NCBI GenBank assembly: GCA_022562375.1
Contig: JADFPK010000095.1
Span: forward strand, 1 to 6,944
Direction: 5' to 3'
Source of the DNA: Pseudomonadota bacterium
GTDB taxonomy: Bacteria > Pseudomonadota > Alphaproteobacteria > SMXQ01
Length of the DNA stretch: 6,944 nt
Part shown: positions 4,363 through 6,944 of the stretch, piece by piece
How the letters are laid out: every line of letters starts with the position of its first letter
How positions within the stretch are numbered: position 1 is the stretch's first letter
The notes under the pieces: model-generated
The model's database searches: none
What the model was told of the DNA's origin: nothing
Seen by the model: only the letters and a program-made list of their open reading frames with translations
Program-made: the position numbers and the translations under genes

Positions 4363-6149
4363 TGGCCTATGCCGCACCTGATGAAACCAGTCTTGTCCCG
4401 CCTGCCGAGGTCGCCGAGGTTGATCTCTATCATGCGAAAAGCTGGGTAACGAAATACGTCTTCTCCCAAGACGCCAAGGTCATCGCCATCCAATACTCAT
4501 TCACGGCGATCGCCATCGGGCTGGTGGCCCTGGTATTGTCGTGGTTGATGCGGCTGCAGTTGGGCTTCCCCGATACCTTCTCCATCATCGAGCCGGAGCA
4601 ATACTACCAATTCATCACCATGCACGGCATGATCATGGTGATTTACCTGTTAACGGCGCTGTTCCTTGGCGGCTTCGGCAACTACCTGATCCCGCTGATG
4701 GTCGGCGCCCGCGATATGGTGTTCCCCTATGTGAATATGGTCAGTTACTGGGTCTATCTGCTCGCCGTGCTGGTGCTGGTGGCGAGCTTCTTCGTGCCGG
4801 GCGGGCCCACCGGCGCCGGCTGGACGCTGTATCCGCCCCAGGCCATCACCGCCGGCACCCCGGGGTCGGAGTGGGGCATCGTTCTGATGCTCGTTTCGCT
4901 GGCTTTGTTCATCGTCGGTTTCACCATGGGGGGGTTGAACTACGTGGTCACGGTGCTGCAGGCGCGCACCCGGGGGATGTCGCTGATGCGCATGCCCTTG
5001 ACGGTATGGGGCATTTTCGTCGCCACCATCCTGGCGCTGTTGGCCTTCCCCGCCTTGTTCGTCGGCGCCGTGATGATGACCCTGGACAGGCTGCTGGGGA
5101 CCAGCTTCTTCATGCCGGCGATGATCTCGTTGGGGGAGCAACTCGAGTACGATGGCGGCAGCCCGCTGTTGTTTCAGCACCTGTTCTGGTTTTTCGGCCA
5201 TCCCGAGGTCTACATCGTTGCCCTGCCGGCCTTCGGCATCGTCTCCGATCTGATCAGTGTCCATGCCAGAAGGAACATCTTCGGCTACCGGATGATGGTC
5301 TGGGCGATCGTCGCGATCGGCGCGCTTAGCTTCATCGTCTGGGCGCATCACATGTATGTCAGCGGCATGAACCCATGGTTCGGGTTCTTTTTCGCCACCA
5401 CCACGCTCATTATCGCCGTCCCCACGGCGCTCAAGGTCTACAACTGGACGCTGACCTTGTGGAAGGGCAATATCCAACTGACGGTGCCGATGCTTTTCGC
5501 CATCGCCTTCATCATTACCTTCCTGAACGGCGGTATCACCGGCCTGTTCCTCGGCAATGTCGTCGTCGATGTGCCGCTATCGGACACCATGTTCGTGGTG
5601 GCGCATTTCCATATGGTGATGGGCGTGGCGCCGCTTATGGTCATTTTCGGGGCGATATACCATTGGTACCCCTTGATAACCGGGCGAATGTACAATGAAG
5701 CGCTGGGCCAATTTCACTTCTGGGTCACCTTCGTCGGCGCCTATACGATATTCCTGCCCATCCACTATTTGGGTTTTCTGGGCGTGCCGCGCCGCTATTT
5801 CGAAATGGGAGATACCAGCTTCATCCCGGAATCGGCGGCGACGCTGAACGCGTTCATCACCGTCGTGGCGCTGATCGTCGGCTTCGCCCAACTGGTGTTC
5901 TTCTTCAACATGGCGCGGAGCTATGTGAAGGGCGAAAAATGCGGCCGCAACCCGTGGAAGGCCAACTCGCTGGAATGGCAGACCGAAGAGTTTCCGCCGG
6001 GACACGGCAATTTCGGCGAGACGTTGCCGCTGGTCTATCGCTGGCCTTACTCTTATGGCGTGCCGGGCGTCGCCGATGATTACCTGCCGCAAAACGTTCC
6101 GCCGGATCAGGTCGTCATGGACGAAGGCCCTAGGGACTCGGGCGTCTAG
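4362..6149 (+). CDS. coxN: Cytochrome c oxidase subunit I, A1-type heme-copper oxidase, CoxN-like
   Basis: This is the catalytic, proton-pumping subunit that reduces oxygen to water in the cytoplasmic membrane. The protein is 595 aa with about 12 helices. Heme a ligands are H88 (TMHGM) and H417; the heme a3 ligand is H415 (VVAHFH). CuB ligands are H280, H329 and H330, with Y284 of GHPEVY as the cross-linking Tyr. E282 in the same motif, D118 (ARDM), N107 and N125 match the D channel. S295, T355 and K358 (AVPTALK) match the K channel, and R477-R478 match the heme propionate Arg pair. Position 407 is Ser where the Mg/Mn-ligand His of aa3 enzymes is expected (PLSDT), and the YPDAF motif usual after PRRY is missing. 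The ATG overlaps the coxM stop by one base (TAATG), with GAGGG 7 nt upstream, so the two are translationally coupled. No cytochrome c or subunit III domain is fused. Equivalences were made by eye against the Rhodobacter aa3 enzyme. Confidence 0.95.
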   Translation: MAYAAPDETSLVPPAEVAEVDLYHAKSWVTKYVFSQDAKVIAIQYSFTAIAIGLVALVLSWLMRLQLGFPDTFSIIEPEQYYQFITMHGMIMVIYLLTALFLGGFGNYLIPLMVGARDMVFPYVNMVSYWVYLLAVLVLVASFFVPGGPTGAGWTLYPPQAITAGTPGSEWGIVLMLVSLALFIVGFTMGGLNYVVTVLQARTRGMSLMRMPLTVWGIFVATILALLAFPALFVGAVMMTLDRLLGTSFFMPAMISLGEQLEYDGGSPLLFQHLFWFFGHPEVYIVALPAFGIVSDLISVHARRNIFGYRMMVWAIVAIGALSFIVWAHHMYVSGMNPWFGFFFATTTLIIAVPTALKVYNWTLTLWKGNIQLTVPMLFAIAFIITFLNGGITGLFLGNVVVDVPLSDTMFVVAHFHMVMGVAPLMVIFGAIYHWYPLITGRMYNEALGQFHFWVTFVGAYTIFLPIHYLGFLGVPRRYFEMGDTSFIPESAATLNAFITVVALIVGFAQLVFFFNMARSYVKGEKCGRNPWKANSLEWQTEEFPPGHGNFGETLPLVYRWPYSYGVPGVADDYLPQNVPPDQVVMDEGPRDSGV

Positions 6150-6160
6150 GCAGCCAATCA

Positions 6161-6778
6161 GTGGGTTTTTTCGATCATCTGACGGAGAAGCCCTGGCTGG
6201 AGGGAGAGAGCCAGGGCGCCGACACCGACGGCGCCGGCATTTTTTCCTTGCCGACGCCGCAGCTCGGCCTACGGGTGTTTCTCGGCGTGATCACGGTGCT
6301 GTTCACGCTCTTTATCGTCGCTTACGCCGATCGGATGGTGGTCAGAGACTGGCGTCCGATGCCCGAGCCGTGGCTGTTGTGGGTGAACACCGCGTTACTG
6401 GTCGCCAGCAGCGTGGCGTTCCACCGGGCGTGGGTTGGCGCCGATCGGGGACGAATAGACGGCGTCAGGGCCGGGCTGCTGGCGGCGGGCGTTTTCGCCT
6501 TTGCCTTCCTGGCCGGACAGATTTTGGCGTGGCAACAACTGATCGCCATGGGTTATTTCGCGGCGTCGAACCCGGCCAACGCCTTTTTCTACCTGTTCAC
6601 CGCGGTGCACGCCGTGCATCTGTTGGGCGGCCTGGTGGCCTGGGGCAGGACCACCGCCAAGGTGTGGCGCGGATCGACGCCGGGGCAAGTCCACCTCAGC
6701 GTCGAGTTATGCGCCATTTACTGGCACTTCCTGCTGGTCGTTTGGCTGGTTCTGTTTGGTCTGCTGTTGTTGACGTAA
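6161..6778 (+). CDS. coxO: Cytochrome c oxidase subunit III-like protein, CoxO-like
   Basis: The 205-aa membrane protein has about five helices (roughly 35-57, 69-91, 101-126, 138-161 and 181-204). It matches the short form of subunit III rather than the seven-helix mitochondrial form. Recognisable subunit III features are FLAGQ in the third helix, the HxxH motif H150/H153 (FTAVHAVHLLGG) and YWHF (187-190) in the last helix. Two usual acidic positions are missing: the first helix reads VFLGVITVLF where a Ser-Glu pair is typical, and YWHF is followed by LL instead of the usual V-D. Subunit III stabilises subunit I and helps keep proton uptake fast. The gene begins 11 bp after coxN with GTG at 6161-6163 and only a weak AGG upstream, so the start is less certain. 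Translation probably depends on readthrough of ribosomes from coxN. A second subunit III-like gene follows 16 bp downstream. Confidence 0.87.
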   Translation: MGFFDHLTEKPWLEGESQGADTDGAGIFSLPTPQLGLRVFLGVITVLFTLFIVAYADRMVVRDWRPMPEPWLLWVNTALLVASSVAFHRAWVGADRGRIDGVRAGLLAAGVFAFAFLAGQILAWQQLIAMGYFAASNPANAFFYLFTAVHAVHLLGGLVAWGRTTAKVWRGSTPGQVHLSVELCAIYWHFLLVVWLVLFGLLLLT

Positions 6779-6784
6779 GGAGGA
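6777..6784 (+). promoter_or_regulatory. Strong ribosome binding site of the coxP-like gene, overlapping the coxO stop
   Basis: AAGGAGGA shares its first two bases with the TAA stop of the preceding gene (6776-6778) and lies 10 nt before the ATG at 6795. It is the strongest Shine-Dalgarno match in the operon, in contrast to the weak site of coxO. The second subunit III-like protein may therefore be made at a higher rate. Confidence 0.7.
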
Positions 6785-6794
6785 CGAAGAGCAC

Positions 6795-6944
6795 ATGACA
6801 CAAGCCGAGGCGACAAATACGGGAGAAGCGCTGGCGCCGCCCGAAGGCTTGGGGGGCGTCGTCGCCGACTGGTCATCGGACCAGCGGGCGTTCAAGAATG
6901 TCCCCTGGGGCAAGGCGATGATGTGGATCTTCCTCCTCAGCGAC
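6795..6944 (+). CDS. coxP: Second cytochrome oxidase subunit III-like protein, CoxP-like, N-terminal 50 residues (cut by window end)
   Basis: Fifty codons are visible from the ATG at 6795 and the frame is open to the window edge. The first 40 residues are hydrophilic, with an Ala/Glu/Pro-rich start and then WSSDQRAFKNVPWGKAMM, a typical cytosolic approach to the first helix of subunit III. The final residues MWIFLLSD enter a hydrophobic segment. They align with the WLFLxSE motif of the short subunit III family, with Asp (D50) in place of Glu. Together with the preceding gene this gives two subunit III-like genes after subunits II and I, the arrangement remembered for coxMNOP. The call rests on a short segment and on gene order. 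Confidence 0.72.
   Translation, partial: MTQAEATNTGEALAPPEGLGGVVADWSSDQRAFKNVPWGKAMMWIFLLSD

Noticed and set aside
4650..5477. Minus-strand open frame of 275 codons inside coxN
   Set aside because: Antisense shadow of subunit I. The translation is Gln/His/Asp-rich with no hydrophobic core or family motif, while the plus strand is an unambiguous oxidase subunit.

Overview
The window is high-GC bacterial chromosome, most likely from an alphaproteobacterium (Rhodospirillales or Rhizobiales-like). Three things point there: a plant/alphaproteobacterial-type glutamate-cysteine ligase, a membrane-anchored retropepsin-like protease of the kind common in that class, and a cytochrome oxidase cluster resembling the alternative coxMNOP oxidase known from Bradyrhizobium. 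No tRNA, rRNA, CRISPR array, insertion sequence or phage gene was seen. The content is core metabolic and respiratory.

Layout. Positions 1-473 (+) hold the last third of glutamate-cysteine ligase (glutathione synthesis). It converges across a 26-bp gap, which contains a GC-rich hairpin, on a leftward two-gene unit. That unit is tldD (2689 to 1256) followed by a membrane-anchored aspartic protease (1240 to 500). The two are 15 bp apart, and the protease ribosome site overlaps the tldD stop codon. A divergent intergenic region of about 755 bp (2690-3444) separates tldD from the rightward oxidase operon. It holds candidate promoters, a 12-bp palindrome, a 10-bp direct repeat, several GC-rich hairpins and one doubtful small ORF.

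Positions 3445-6944 (+) are a tightly packed heme-copper oxidase operon: subunit II with a complete CuA site (coxM-like), A1-type subunit I (coxN-like), a short subunit III-like protein (coxO-like), and the first 50 codons of a second subunit III-like protein (coxP-like, cut by the window edge). The genes overlap by 1 bp or lie 11 and 16 bp apart. The CuA site in subunit II marks the enzyme as a cytochrome c oxidase rather than a quinol oxidase. Subunit I keeps all heme and CuB ligands, the cross-linking Tyr, and the D- and K-channel residues that could be checked. It differs from the textbook aa3 enzyme at a few positions, notably a Ser where the conserved Mg/Mn-ligand His normally sits.

Nothing here is clearly a new system. 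The most interesting points are the non-canonical oxidase features (altered Mg site, acidic insert in subunit II, two subunit III-like proteins without the usual Glu) and the long, structured 5' region in front of coxM.
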